A stretch of 64,000 nt of DNA from Archegozetes longisetosus. Its lineage: Eukaryota; Arthropoda; Arachnida; Sarcoptiformes; Trhypochthoniidae. The stretch lies in assembly GCA_018873245.2 (NCBI GenBank), contig JAEMBT020000002.1, positions 12,398,001-12,462,000 of the forward strand. Direction: 5' to 3'. The position numbers and the translations under genes are program-made. Numbering within the stretch: the stretch's first letter is position 1; each line of letters starts with the position of its first letter. The notes beneath the pieces were generated by a model. That model was not told where the DNA came from. It searched no databases and saw only the letters and a list, made by a program, of their open reading frames with translations. Below, piece after piece: positions 39,353 through 49,458 of the stretch.

Positions 39353-40182
39353 AACTAATTTATTTTTAATTAATATCTTTAATCAGAAATAGCTCTTTTT
39401 TAATTAATAAAAACTTATCTGTTAATAATTTTAATTTACTATAAGTTGGGATGAATGGAATCGCGTCCAAAATAGTTAAATGTTATTTAGATTTTTGATT
39501 TTGACATAACCCTTAACTAAGCTTATTATACTTTCTTATTTTTATTCAAATTGTAATAAAACTATTAAAGGCAAAGTTTCTTTTCATTAACTAAATAATA
39601 AGGGTTGAGTTGAACGGATTATCAATCGAAAACCTATGTATCAGAGTTAGGATACTCTTAGACACTAATTTGCACAAGTGATTCCTATATAATATAATAT
39701 ACTGATAATAAAATGACACCAATTTTCCATTTTTACTAGTAGTTGAACTTTAATTGATTTATTTTATACTCTATTGTGCTTCAAATGATCGATGTGTTCA
39801 AATTCAAAAGTTTTATAGTCAAGAATAATGACTTGCGTCTAAAAAAAAGCCTACTTTTAGAGAACCTGTTCACAACTCATGCCCACTAATGCCATCAGTT
39901 ATTCAAAGAGAAAAACTAGACTTAGTGCATGTCCTGTACTTATGAGTAAGCTTTGTTAAATAAATGAACAAATTGTAATTCAGCTCTTATTTCATCTAAA
40001 TTATCATTACTTTGATCGACTTTTATAATTATTTATATTAAGAATAATATGAATTTGAAAATAATATACTTGTCTTGGTGTTTTCACAGAAATTGTATAG
40101 TTATTCTGAAATTAAAAACATTGAGAGCTGTAATCAATGAAATATTGATATATAGAGGTATGCGACAGAGCGCCTTGTAAGA
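39353..40182. other. Hsp110 3' UTR and U5 upstream region
   Basis: AATAAA occurs near 39406 and again near 39553. The U5 promoter should lie within the last 100 bp, but I could not recognise a proximal sequence element because its consensus differs between arthropod groups. Confidence 0.5.
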
Positions 40183-40308
40183 TCACCGCTCAGGTCTCCC
40201 TTCAGCTACCGTAATAATCTTTCGCCTTTTACTAAAGATTACCGTGGAGGGGGACATCACAATGAGCCCTTAACGGCAATTTTTGAGGGCCTATCATTCG
40301 ATAGGCTA
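40183..40308 (+). ncRNA. U5: U5 spliceosomal snRNA
   Basis: The invariant loop I CGCCTTTTACT (40228-40238) sits on a perfect stem, TAATCTTT paired with AAAGATTA, exactly as in animal U5. Below it, CAGGTCTCCC faces GGAGGGGGAC as the internal stem. The Sm-binding site AATTTTTGAG is at about 40279-40288, followed by the 3' terminal hairpin CCTATC-ATTC-GATAGG. Length, about 126 nt, is close to the family's 115-125. Loop I holds the two exon ends together during splicing, within the U5 snRNP with PRP8. The exact 5' end (ATCACC or a few bases later) and 3' end are uncertain by a few bases. The intact secondary structure and Sm site argue for a functional copy. Confidence 0.95.
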
Positions 40309-41509
40309 ATTTGAAATCAAAAAACAGGACGCACACTGAAAACTATGAACAATAAGCTAATTCTTTTTGTACACAATCTGTAGTATTGATGAACTTCACT
40401 CGAAGTTTAAGTGTGACTTAACCAAATTGTGTTAATGAGAACTAACTCTCGTTGGATCTGAAATTCTCATAAATTAAAACTTGACTGCGCTAAGGTTCTT
40501 TCACTAACTCTAGAGGGAATTTAAAGCAGAGGGTTACGAGTTATCAAATTTTGAAAATAATGCGTATTTGTGTCAATTACTTATCGTAAACTGACTGCAG
40601 TGCATGTAATCGAGCTTGGCAGTAATCTTGGTAAGGCTTATAAAATTTTCTTATCATTTCACGTAAACGAGTTCTTCGAAATAAGTTGATACAAACTCAT
40701 AAGTCATTCAAATTATACATATAAGGCAGTCGTTGTTTTATTTAAAGAAAGCACATTCACAGATTCAAATAATTGTTCAAATAATATAACCTTTCAATAA
40801 GGTTTACTTTAGATTATTATTATTGACCTGAGACAAACTCGATACAAACAAATTAGTTATTTCACTGTTTCTACATTTATTTCAATATAGAATAAAACGT
40901 TAAAAGAATGACTGCTTTATATTTATAATCATTTATTAGTTGTAATCAATATTTTGAAGATCCAAAAAATCATGTCGAGTGATAAGAAAACTTATAAGTA
41001 TCATTAAATTCACTATTAAATTGAATTGCGTCAACCTTTGCCAGTCAGTGTACCAAATAATACAAACTTTGTTTAAATTTTTATTTCAATTCAATATAAA
41101 TTATCATTTGACCAAATGTTTCAAAATAAAAGTTATAAACTTTATTGAATCGAACTCTTGCGCAAAACTCTTAAGCGACGAAAATGTGTAGATTTATTGC
41201 CAAAAGCATTTGGAAGTGAAGTACTTTTTAGAATAGCTACCCACGCATTGATGGGTAGCACAAGTTTGTAAACGTACAAAAACTACGAACGCATAAAACT
41301 TTTCAATTGAGAGCCAATCAAATGATTCGGCGTTTAATTCAGAAAAATAATTCTAATTCTATGTTTCATTCGATTTGTTTGAATTGTTTTTGATTTATTT
41401 TGATTGAACGCGAATGAGATGTTATCTCAATAAAAAATTAGTAAAATTTGCCCAATTCATAATTAAATTGCAACAAATTTATGATTAGTTCAAATTAGAG
41501 CCAAATCAA
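40309..41509. other. Intergenic, between U5 and the coiled-coil gene
   Basis: Apart from a short perfect hairpin at 41236-41259 I saw nothing defined. The plus-strand frame 40979-41191 lacks support. Confidence 0.4.
41236..41259. other. Perfect 8-bp hairpin, function unknown
   Basis: GCTACCCA and TGGGTAGC pair around an 8-base loop. It is GC-rich against an AT-rich background and lies 250 bp upstream of the coiled-coil gene. It does not match the histone 3' hairpin or an iron-response element. Confidence 0.4.
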
Positions 41510-42490
41510 ATGATAAGAAACTATTCAAAGATCGGAACCGATTCTCAAAGAACTGAACGAATTATTGAAAAGTTTTTTCCGCAAAAGATGAGTCAAAACA
41601 TAAACAATAAGATTAATACTAATAACAGTATGAGTCAAGTTAATTCATGTCTTAATCTAAATCATAACCACATTCAAAGCGCAGTTAGCTGTCATTCGTG
41701 TGAATCGTCGTCAGTTCGAACATCTCAAATTCGGTTCTGTTCGCAAAACACTCACAACAATCAGAAGAAGTGGTCGCAAACAACCCAACAATTGTCTGAA
41801 ACGTCCGACAATTCAGTGATGTGTCGGTCACATGGATCTACAACTCAGTCTTCAGTTCCACTCCTGAGCAGTCAAACGATCTTCAAATCGATGTCTGATT
41901 CACAACAATCTCAACACAAACTGGTCTACAATTCGTCGAATCAGTTCTTAAACAATAAATCATTTATTAATGAAATAATAAGTTCGAATAGAGATAAAGA
42001 CCTGATCGAAAGAGTCGACAAATATTTAGCCAAATTCGATGAGATGTTGACCAAAATTAGTTCGAATAATGTTTCGGTAGAAACGCAAAACATTATTAAA
42101 GAATGTTTTGAAAGCGAATTACAGAAGAGGTTCAATAAAATCAGTGAAGAGTACGAGAAAGTCAAAGAAGAAAATAATTGTTTGAAACAACAGTTGCTTC
42201 ACGTCAAAACCGAGCGCGAAAACAATCATTTGGCTAACAGTTTGAGAGATGAAGAGAGACTTCAATTCATTCAACATTTAGATGGTCTGAAAAAACAAAT
42301 AATCGATTGTTTACCAAACAATGACTTTGTTTTCAATACTATTAATTCAACGATTAATAGCAGTAATGCGTCTCAAAACAAATTGATCAGAAAGTTTGAG
42401 CAAATGTTTGACAGAATCGAACAATTAATGCAAATACATGAGAATAACAGAGAATTCATTGAAATCGAATGGTTTGATAGTATTGCATAA
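41510..42490 (+). CDS. Unrecognised coiled-coil protein, 326 aa
   Basis: A single open frame from ATG to TAA with its own poly(A) signal (AATAAA at 42704). The first half, about residues 1-160, is rich in Ser, Asn and Gln, with a few Cys/His (CHSCESS) and no obvious fold. Residues about 165-250 form a strongly predicted coiled coil by eye (ELQKRFNKISEEYEKVKEEN and the following NCLKQQLLHVKTERE). A second helical stretch near the end contains KFEQMFDRIEQLMQI. No signal peptide or membrane segment was seen. I do not recognise the family. Coiled-coil plus disordered polar N-terminus suggests a structural or adaptor protein, for example in centrosome, cytoskeleton or kinetochore, but that is only a guess from composition. 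Confidence 0.75.
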   Translation: MIRNYSKIGTDSQRTERIIEKFFPQKMSQNINNKINTNNSMSQVNSCLNLNHNHIQSAVSCHSCESSSVRTSQIRFCSQNTHNNQKKWSQTTQQLSETSDNSVMCRSHGSTTQSSVPLLSSQTIFKSMSDSQQSQHKLVYNSSNQFLNNKSFINEIISSNRDKDLIERVDKYLAKFDEMLTKISSNNVSVETQNIIKECFESELQKRFNKISEEYEKVKEENNCLKQQLLHVKTERENNHLANSLRDEERLQFIQHLDGLKKQIIDCLPNNDFVFNTINSTINSSNASQNKLIRKFEQMFDRIEQLMQIHENNREFIEIEWFDSIA

Positions 42491-43107
42491 GATCGATCTT
42501 TCATCTCAGCTATTATTTCATTTTAAAACATATCTATTAAGTGCATTCTCAATACATGTTTAAACATTTTAAAGAGACTTATAATTATTTATTTAAATTG
42601 ATAATTCTTTAATACCTAGAATTTATAGAGAAATACTGCATAAATCTTTTAGTGTTAATGAAAAACTTGACAATTTTGTATTATTTAAAGTACCGAAAAA
42701 AGCAATAAAAATTTTACTTCAGCCAATTTGTAATTTACTGAACCGCATGGAGTTTTGATAATTTTGAAAGCCTTATTCACTTAAATCATATAAACTATTG
42801 ATGTCTAAATACTAGAATTAGTTGATATGCCATTGAGACACTAAAGTTTTAGTTGGAGACATTTGCTACAACAGTTTATTAAAAGTAACTGAACGACTAA
42901 TCACTGCACTGATGAGTGACAATCATTTACATATTTCTCACATAAATGAACTAACGCTGAATATGAAGTAAGTTCATATGCATAGTCTGATCAATATGAA
43001 ATTTGTTGATTTCAATCTATCAATAGTAAACCAATCAAAAGCTCTAGAGGCGAAAGTTCGAGCTTTACTCAGCTCTAATCATAGTTTGTAAATCCATATC
43101 TTTTTGG
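42491..43107. other. Intergenic
   Basis: The 3' UTR of the coiled-coil gene is at the left and the promoter of the secreted-protein gene at the right. Nothing else was recognised. Confidence 0.4.
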
Positions 43108-43115
43108 TATATATA
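43108..43115 (+). promoter_or_regulatory. TATA box of the secreted-protein gene
   Basis: TATATATA in the context TTGGTATATATAGGAC lies about 30 bp upstream of a likely start near 43138. A 5' UTR exon ending at 43253 (donor AAG|GTAAGT) and a 67-nt intron ending at 43320 (TTATACAG) place the coding exon directly downstream. Another acceptor-like tract (TTTTTTTAAACAG) at about 43226 suggests a further small upstream intron. Confidence 0.6.
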
Positions 43116-43325
43116 GGACTACATTCTGCAAATCAAATCATTAATGTTTGCGATTTTATTGTATCATTATCTACTTTAACCCTTAGTTTCCTAACTTTTT
43201 ATTTTTACTCTTATTTTTTTAAACAGCAGTTCGACAGTAACTCTTATTTTAAGGTAAGTCATAATAGTTTATTACTCAAAATTGGATTGCTATAATTAAG
43301 TTATCATTTTTCTTATACAGTCAAA

Positions 43326-44111
43326 ATGATGCAAATACTGACAACTCTGACTTCATTGATCTTAATGACTACCGCATTGCCATTAGAACACGATTTTCTT
43401 GGCTTATCTCAAGTAGATATGGGACAATTAGCTACTATATTACTAACTCCTCATATCGAGACTTCCGATCACCTCTCAGATACCATTCATCACATCATAG
43501 AAACTTCAGGTGGAGTTGTGTCTAAAGTAAAGTCTGGGGCTGTACACACGAGTCACTTCATTGAGTCCCAGAAAGACGCAGCAATTGGTGCTGCTTTAAT
43601 TCCCATAGAAGTCGCTGCAAAATCGGCAGCCGTTGGGGCTGCCGTTCCGGCATTAGCTGCAATGAAAGGCTCCTTAGTTGGGACTGCGATCGCAACGCCT
43701 ATCATCATCAAAGCCGTAGCTTTTCCTGGTGTGGCTGCGGGTAAAACAGCCGCAGTACTAGCTGCTCCTGCACTTCTTACACACAACCTACATGCAAAGG
43801 TTATAAAAACAACTCATCGATTGAAAAATGCCTTGAAAAAAGGAGCCGTTGTAGCTGGAAAGCTTGCGCTTAAGCCAATTGCATTAATCGCTGGTACTCA
43901 GCTCAAGTTGATCGGTTCTGGGCTTGAGATCGGTGGCAAAGTGGTTGGTGCGACTGGTGCTGGCATCAAAAAGGCTGGAACTGTTGTGAAACATGCAGGA
44001 CTCGGGTCTATTGGTCTAGGGGCATCTGCTATTGGATGGGGACTCGACAAGACTACAATCGACAAACATTTTGAAGAAACGCACAAATTCGCGCATCACA
44101 ATTCGTCATAG
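43326..44111 (+). CDS. Small secreted Ala/Gly-rich protein, unrecognised
   Basis: 261 aa, starting with two consecutive ATGs six bases after a splice acceptor. Residues 1-18 (MMQILTTLTSLILMTTAL) are a clear signal peptide. The mature protein has a first part, about 20-80, with Leu/His/Ser and no Cys. Then come long hydrophobic Ala/Val/Gly stretches, about 85-155 and 165-240, with many small-residue spacings (e.g. GGKVVGATGAGIKKAG), separated by a basic segment (KTTHRLKNALKKGA). The C-terminus is His-rich (HFEETHKFAHHNSS). It has no cysteine. The pattern suits a cuticular, silk-like or membrane-associated extracellular protein, but I recognise no family. The gene has a TATA box upstream and AATAAA at 44183, pointing to regulated, strong expression. 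Codon use is noticeably less AT-rich than in neighbouring genes. Confidence 0.85.
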   Translation: MMQILTTLTSLILMTTALPLEHDFLGLSQVDMGQLATILLTPHIETSDHLSDTIHHIIETSGGVVSKVKSGAVHTSHFIESQKDAAIGAALIPIEVAAKSAAVGAAVPALAAMKGSLVGTAIATPIIIKAVAFPGVAAGKTAAVLAAPALLTHNLHAKVIKTTHRLKNALKKGAVVAGKLALKPIALIAGTQLKLIGSGLEIGGKVVGATGAGIKKAGTVVKHAGLGSIGLGASAIGWGLDKTTIDKHFEETHKFAHHNSS

Positions 44112-45793
44112 TTGTTCTTAGCTTTAGATACATAAATATTTTATTTGACTACTTTATACATATTGTATATAAGATTTATTTCAATAAAACCATATTCCAA
44201 AACATCCATTAAAAACCCAGAATGAGTGTTAAATCATGTGAATCTATTTATCAGATAAATTACTAAATGATCATTGCATGTGTGAAGGTCTAAGGAGAAT
44301 ACTCCTAGACCTATGGTAACTTTTAAACTAATGATCTTGATGTTGTATCTTTGTAAAAATACGCTAGTATGAATCGTGTGACAACACAATAGTTGTGACA
44401 TGAAGTCACACATGAGTTCCCTCGTCGAGCCTCTAGAGGTGAAGTTATGAAACAATTTAACAATTACGTGATTTTGTCGTTTCCGAGTAAGTCCATATAA
44501 AATGTATTAATGATATTAATGGTAAATTGAAAAGTTTATGATAATGGACTGCAGCGGTATGTGATTCCATACTTGATACTTGACTGCGTGCGTAAATGTT
44601 ACTTTTAAATAGATATTCGTGCTTAACCTCAATAGACGGGAATATTATAACCATTATTTCTTGAGTTGACATTGACTAACAAGTTCTCAACGACATTAAA
44701 GTTTTTGTTATTGGAAACTTGTTATTAACTCGAATCCTTTTGCTAAAAGTAAAAAGCTATTTCGTTAGCACTATTAAACTGGAATTCAATCATTACAATA
44801 ATAATGATCATCATTACTTTCAATTCTTATTTTGTATTCAATGTAAACGTTAATTATTAGTATTCATTTGGTTTAACTCAATTTTGCAAGTTTGTCAATT
44901 TTATTGTACATTCTTTATATCCTCAACTTTACAGATACTTTTCAATCAGATCAAATGAAGACTGTCTGTTAAGATCGTAATAAAGCATTTCATTTAAGTT
45001 TAAAAAAAAGATTTGCATTAAAAGTATAAAAATTGAGAGTAAAATGAAGATTCGATTATAAAATGCTATTAAGTTATGTGTCCTATTTAGAAATTTGTTG
45101 TTCGTCTTTGATCGCCTAATATTTTTTGAAAGAAATAAGACTTTTTTTTAATAATTTGATTGAAACGTTTTATTGCAAAAAGAAAGAAAAATATGCATTT
45201 CCTCCATTCATATCTCCATAAAGAATATCTAAGGACTTATGACCTTAAATTGATTCTTATTAATTCGTACCATAAAACACATAAATATTTTCATAATTAA
45301 GTATTTTTTACTATTACCAGTTATACACAATACAAAAGTGCTTTTTATTTTTAATTCTAAGAATATTTTATGGTCTTATGAAGTGTATTGTTAAGTGAAT
45401 GTATTTTCATAGTGAAGTACAGCATAAATGACAACAATTATATAAGTTTGCCATTGTATTCAAAGGCGGTTTATCATATTAGCGTCAATACAATTACTTT
45501 AAATGCATTCAATGTTGAATTCTCTAAATATTTTTGCATTTATCTCATTATGAATCATAATCAGCTTAAGTATAGTTTCAAATGACTTTTCAATGAAAAT
45601 CAGGTTTGGATTAGCGATAAATAATGCAATTTTAAAAATGAATATTAGTCAACTTAATAATTGACTTTCAATTAGATAAAAAGTACTGTTTCATGGCTAT
45701 CAGTCAATATGCCATCCTTATTGGATTAGCTAATTCTTTTAAATAAGCAATCATATTATAAGCACAGAAATTGACGCCTTGACAAAATGATTA
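44112..45793. other. Intergenic
   Basis: AT-rich. Apart from the poly(A) signal at 44183 I saw no recognisable feature. Confidence 0.4.
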
Positions 45794-45965
45794 CAGTAGA
45801 ATCTCTATACTGAAGTCGGATATAGTGAAAAAAATCGCTATAATGTACGCTTTTTGAAAAACTATTTGGTTCATAACTGTGTACACTATATTAGATATAG
45901 TGGGCTGCCGTTGTAATCAACAGATTTCTAGTGCACCAGGTTCTTGCTGTAACGAGAGACGACTG
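45794..45965. mobile_element. Degenerate pogo/Tigger-like MITE, 172 bp
   Basis: The element is bordered by TA (45792-45793 and 45966-45967). The ends are CAGTAGAATCTCTATAC at the left and, as reverse complement, CAGTCGTCTCTCGTTAC at the right, which share the CAGT..TCTC..TAC frame of pogo-like terminal repeats with several mismatches. Internal sequence (ATCGCTATAATGTACGCTTT) also looks like the subterminal part of such elements. There is no coding capacity. It appears older than the element at 17269. Confidence 0.6.
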
Positions 45966-46134
45966 TATAACTTATTTTGCTTGAAAGTGAAAAACGCAAA
46001 CATTTGTTAAAAGCATACATTACTTTAATAAGTTATAACTTTGATGATAATACAGTGCAAAATTTACAAAATATAGTGAATTATAATAAAAAACAAATAT
46101 TTTTGATATATTTACAGAACTGCATTAGCATAAT

Positions 46135-49100
46135 TCAAGGTATGTATCCAAGTTCTTGTTGAAGATTAGTTTGAGACCAATGTCTAAATGGCTTACGCTT
46201 GTCAGCGATTTGATTGACTTGTTGTTTGTGTGATTTGCATTTGAAGTTATGCCACGAACTCTTATAATCATGTCTATGCATTTCATTACGATGTGGAGTA
46301 AGTGGTTTTCGGCTACTATTTATGGAATTTGTAACATCAGTAGAGGAGAGACAGTCTACTTCTTCCATACCCGAGTCAGAGGACATACTATTTTCAGGGC
46401 GTGTGTTTCCATTTGAATTATTTGACTGGTTTACGGGTACGGCTTTTGATCTATTAAGCGCCAACATATCTGATCGAATAATGTGCGCATTGTTGCGGTC
46501 TAAAATGTTGCCAGAACATGACTTATTGTCGATTCTTTCAATGCTTGGTGCGGCAATTTTCTCCTGGTTCAATGATGGAGAAGGAGTTTCAGAAGAAGAG
46601 TACTGATCTGAATGGTTGTTATTATTTCGTCTGTTAGATTTAGGACGACTTCTAGTGAAGTCATGAAAACTCCATGAATGTTGACGTCTTAGATTATCGC
46701 TGTTTTGTTCATTTACTAAATACATTCGTGTATCAGGCCTGAAATCATTGGTATCAATATCGATAGCAGAATCAGTAGATGGGTTTGAATATCTTTTACG
46801 ACGTTTGCGCTTACTTTTAAACTTAGACAGGAAGCGCGTCGTTCCCCTCCTAGCATTAACCCACGATCTAAGACTCATTCGACGTAATCGAGATAATAGA
46901 CTGGATCGATTTCTGGTCGCATATTCAGGTGGATTCAATCTAGTAATTCGTGGAACATTCACTGAAAGTGTTTCGTGTTCCACAATAGGTATACTTGTTC
47001 TGTAACCTGAATCAGGTCTCGAATTGGGTGCGGACTTATCAGCGAATATATTTGCCTGAGCGCTAGACGATAAGCTCAATGTTGACCATTGTTTTACATC
47101 AGTTCTACTGTTGAAACTTTTGACGCATTTGATTTCAGGCAAATACATGGCAATCCTATTATCTGTAGGAAAAGGACTGCCACTCCTTGACGATTGCGAT
47201 CTAGCACGAGTATTAAGTTTATAGTTAGAGCGCAACTGTGCTTCTCGTGTAAGCTGAACACCTCCACAAGTACTGACAGTATCGAACTCATCGTTACTAC
47301 AAATAAGATTAGGCGAACTCTTTGTACGATCTCTTTTTGTTATAGAGTCACTCGATATATGGCTCACTGAACTCGATTTCTTTGAGTCACTTTCACTGCC
47401 TAAAAATATAGTCTTACTGACAGTCATCGATTGTTTGTTTTTGTTCAGAATCCATGGCGCGTCTTTGCAACAAGTGGTCGCGTTTCTCACTTTTACAAAA
47501 TGCTTTGTTTGCCGTTTTTTATCATCGCTACTGGAACTGCTGCTTGAACTATTATTTAACACTTCGAAACTTTTGGCACCTCTAATAGTATCGCCAAAAT
47601 ATCGTCTCTGAGGCGATCGAGTTGGCATAAGAAGATTTGGCACGTTAACTTTACTACTGCATAATTGTTGTTGATTATCCGAAACACGTTTCACATTATC
47701 TTTGACAATAATTTCACTAATACTGGAACTGTCGACACTCGAGTCGCCAATGATGTGTTGGCTACGATGCTTCCTATGCAGAGAATTTGTTTTGCAGTCT
47801 ATAGTGATAGCATCATTCTTAACATAATTATTCCTTTCACGATTCACAACATAATTTCTCATATTAGACTTTTCTTTGACAACATGTGTATTCATTATTT
47901 CCTTACGACTTGAATTGTGGTCGTTATTAAATTTATAATTAGCGGAGCCCTTATGACACACAGTATTACCACTTTTGATAGTTTTATTCCCCTTTGTTCC
48001 CAATTTGGGTTCCCCTGAATCAGAGGATGTGCCACATTTATAGTGAGCGGATGTCACTTCTCTATCATCTCTAATGTTTTTCCCAATATTATTACTATTA
48101 TTAAAATTAGTTGAATAGCGTTTCACGTTTTTCTGCGTGTATTTTATTGCTCTATTACCGCTATTCATAGCAATATCGTTATCATTATTACATTTGCAAT
48201 AAGCTTTTCGCGTATCACGTTTGCCCATAAGTCCGTTTTTACTATTATTGCGGCAATCATATCTTTGATGATTTAAATCATGGTCATAATGGTGTCTTTC
48301 AGAAGAACAACTTGTTGTTGGTGTTGTAATTGGTGTATGAGTACTGTCCAAGTGCCTATAAGATCGTGATCTATAGTCCCGTAACTGAAGCACTGCTTTA
48401 TTGTTGTTCTGAACGCAAATTTGTGGCGAATTTTTAGTGTGAATGTCCTCAATTGGGGTTTTTCGTTTATGTGAATGTTTTTGATTCTTCTGTTCATGAA
48501 TATCCTTCTGTTGCAGTTCTTGCTGCTGTTGTATTGGTCTGAGTCTATATTTTGACTTCAACTGTGTGGTTGGTGTGAACCGAGACTTGTAGGACGAAAC
48601 TGAAACGCTTTTGCCGCCAACCCGTGATGAGTCAGACTGGGTGTCAATTGTCACACTTCGAATATGGCCATCATTTGTACTTCTAGACATTCTTGAAGGG
48701 CTTTTGTAAGAATAGTTTCCCATTTGTCCAGGAAGTGGCAATTCAAGTGCACCTATTTTTGAACAATGTTTTTGAGTATCTTCTAACAGAGCACACAGAC
48801 TGATGGAATCTTCAGCTGATGCGCACACAAACAAATGACATTCTAGTTCTCGAGGATTAGAAACTTTTTGCAGAACACAAACAAAAAGTGGAGGATGTGG
48901 TAGTCCTACGAGAAACCTTTGTTTAGATGAAAGCGAAATAAATGAATTTTTATTTAGCACCGCATCTGAACACGAAAGAGGAACAAATGCGGCGCCGAAT
49001 ACACGTCTCTTTCTAGAAACACGAGAGTTAAATCTCACAGCAGCCCAAAGAAGTATATTCGATAAGGGAGTTATCACTTTTGTCACCACAGTTTCGACGT

Positions 49101-49458
49101 CACTCCGATTCAGTCTTATGATAGTTGGATCTCTTTCAGCAACAACAACACCATAACTGCAAACATCTATGACTTGATTTAACGCAAAAGGATAGAAACT
49201 CCTGAGCGCGATAGAACGACGTCTTGTAGTGGTATAGAGGTCAAGAAGTGATTTCTGAAAGGCACTTATTCCATCTTTGAGCTTGCAATTTTTAACACTA
49301 CATGAGTTGGAACCAAGATATCTGACACGGAAGCGACCGCCACTAGTATTGACTGAATTAGTCAGTGAATTACTACACGTCTCGTCGGATGTCTGATGAT
49401 CACTAGTTAGTGGCAGTGCATCCAGTTTATTACAATATAATATTGAGGTGGAGATCAT
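46135..49458 (-). CDS. PTB-like domain protein A, 1107 aa, intronless
   Basis: One continuous frame from ATG (49458) to TGA. A PTB/PID-like domain spans about residues 42-235: FRVRYLGSNS (strand 1), LKDGISAFQKSLLDLY (helix), ILLWAAVRF, then HPPLFVCVLQK and LECHLFVC near its end. The domain contains loop insertions compared with compact PTB domains. Residues about 240-1107 are low-complexity, rich in Ser, Asn, Arg and Lys, with a serine run (SSSSSSSSDD), a basic cluster KFKSKRKRRKRY that could be a nuclear signal, and Pro/Ser patches near the end (SSETPSPSLN). PTB domains bind NPxY-type or lipid ligands in signalling and endocytic adaptors. It is a paralogue of the gene at 56784-58769, in the same orientation. 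I cannot assign it to Numb, Dab, Shc, NOS1AP or another named family. Confidence 0.85.
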   Translation of the reverse strand: MISTSILYCNKLDALPLTSDHQTSDETCSNSLTNSVNTSGGRFRVRYLGSNSCSVKNCKLKDGISAFQKSLLDLYTTTRRRSIALRSFYPFALNQVIDVCSYGVVVAERDPTIIRLNRSDVETVVTKVITPLSNILLWAAVRFNSRVSRKRRVFGAAFVPLSCSDAVLNKNSFISLSSKQRFLVGLPHPPLFVCVLQKVSNPRELECHLFVCASAEDSISLCALLEDTQKHCSKIGALELPLPGQMGNYSYKSPSRMSRSTNDGHIRSVTIDTQSDSSRVGGKSVSVSSYKSRFTPTTQLKSKYRLRPIQQQQELQQKDIHEQKNQKHSHKRKTPIEDIHTKNSPQICVQNNNKAVLQLRDYRSRSYRHLDSTHTPITTPTTSCSSERHHYDHDLNHQRYDCRNNSKNGLMGKRDTRKAYCKCNNDNDIAMNSGNRAIKYTQKNVKRYSTNFNNSNNIGKNIRDDREVTSAHYKCGTSSDSGEPKLGTKGNKTIKSGNTVCHKGSANYKFNNDHNSSRKEIMNTHVVKEKSNMRNYVVNRERNNYVKNDAITIDCKTNSLHRKHRSQHIIGDSSVDSSSISEIIVKDNVKRVSDNQQQLCSSKVNVPNLLMPTRSPQRRYFGDTIRGAKSFEVLNNSSSSSSSSDDKKRQTKHFVKVRNATTCCKDAPWILNKNKQSMTVSKTIFLGSESDSKKSSSVSHISSDSITKRDRTKSSPNLICSNDEFDTVSTCGGVQLTREAQLRSNYKLNTRARSQSSRSGSPFPTDNRIAMYLPEIKCVKSFNSRTDVKQWSTLSLSSSAQANIFADKSAPNSRPDSGYRTSIPIVEHETLSVNVPRITRLNPPEYATRNRSSLLSRLRRMSLRSWVNARRGTTRFLSKFKSKRKRRKRYSNPSTDSAIDIDTNDFRPDTRMYLVNEQNSDNLRRQHSWSFHDFTRSRPKSNRRNNNNHSDQYSSSETPSPSLNQEKIAAPSIERIDNKSCSGNILDRNNAHIIRSDMLALNRSKAVPVNQSNNSNGNTRPENSMSSDSGMEEVDCLSSTDVTNSINSSRKPLTPHRNEMHRHDYKSSWHNFKCKSHKQQVNQIADKRKPFRHWSQTNLQQELGYIP

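Noticed and set aside
41236-41259. Histone-type 3' hairpin
   Set aside because: Stem sequence and loop size differ from the conserved histone hairpin, and there is no histone gene nearby.
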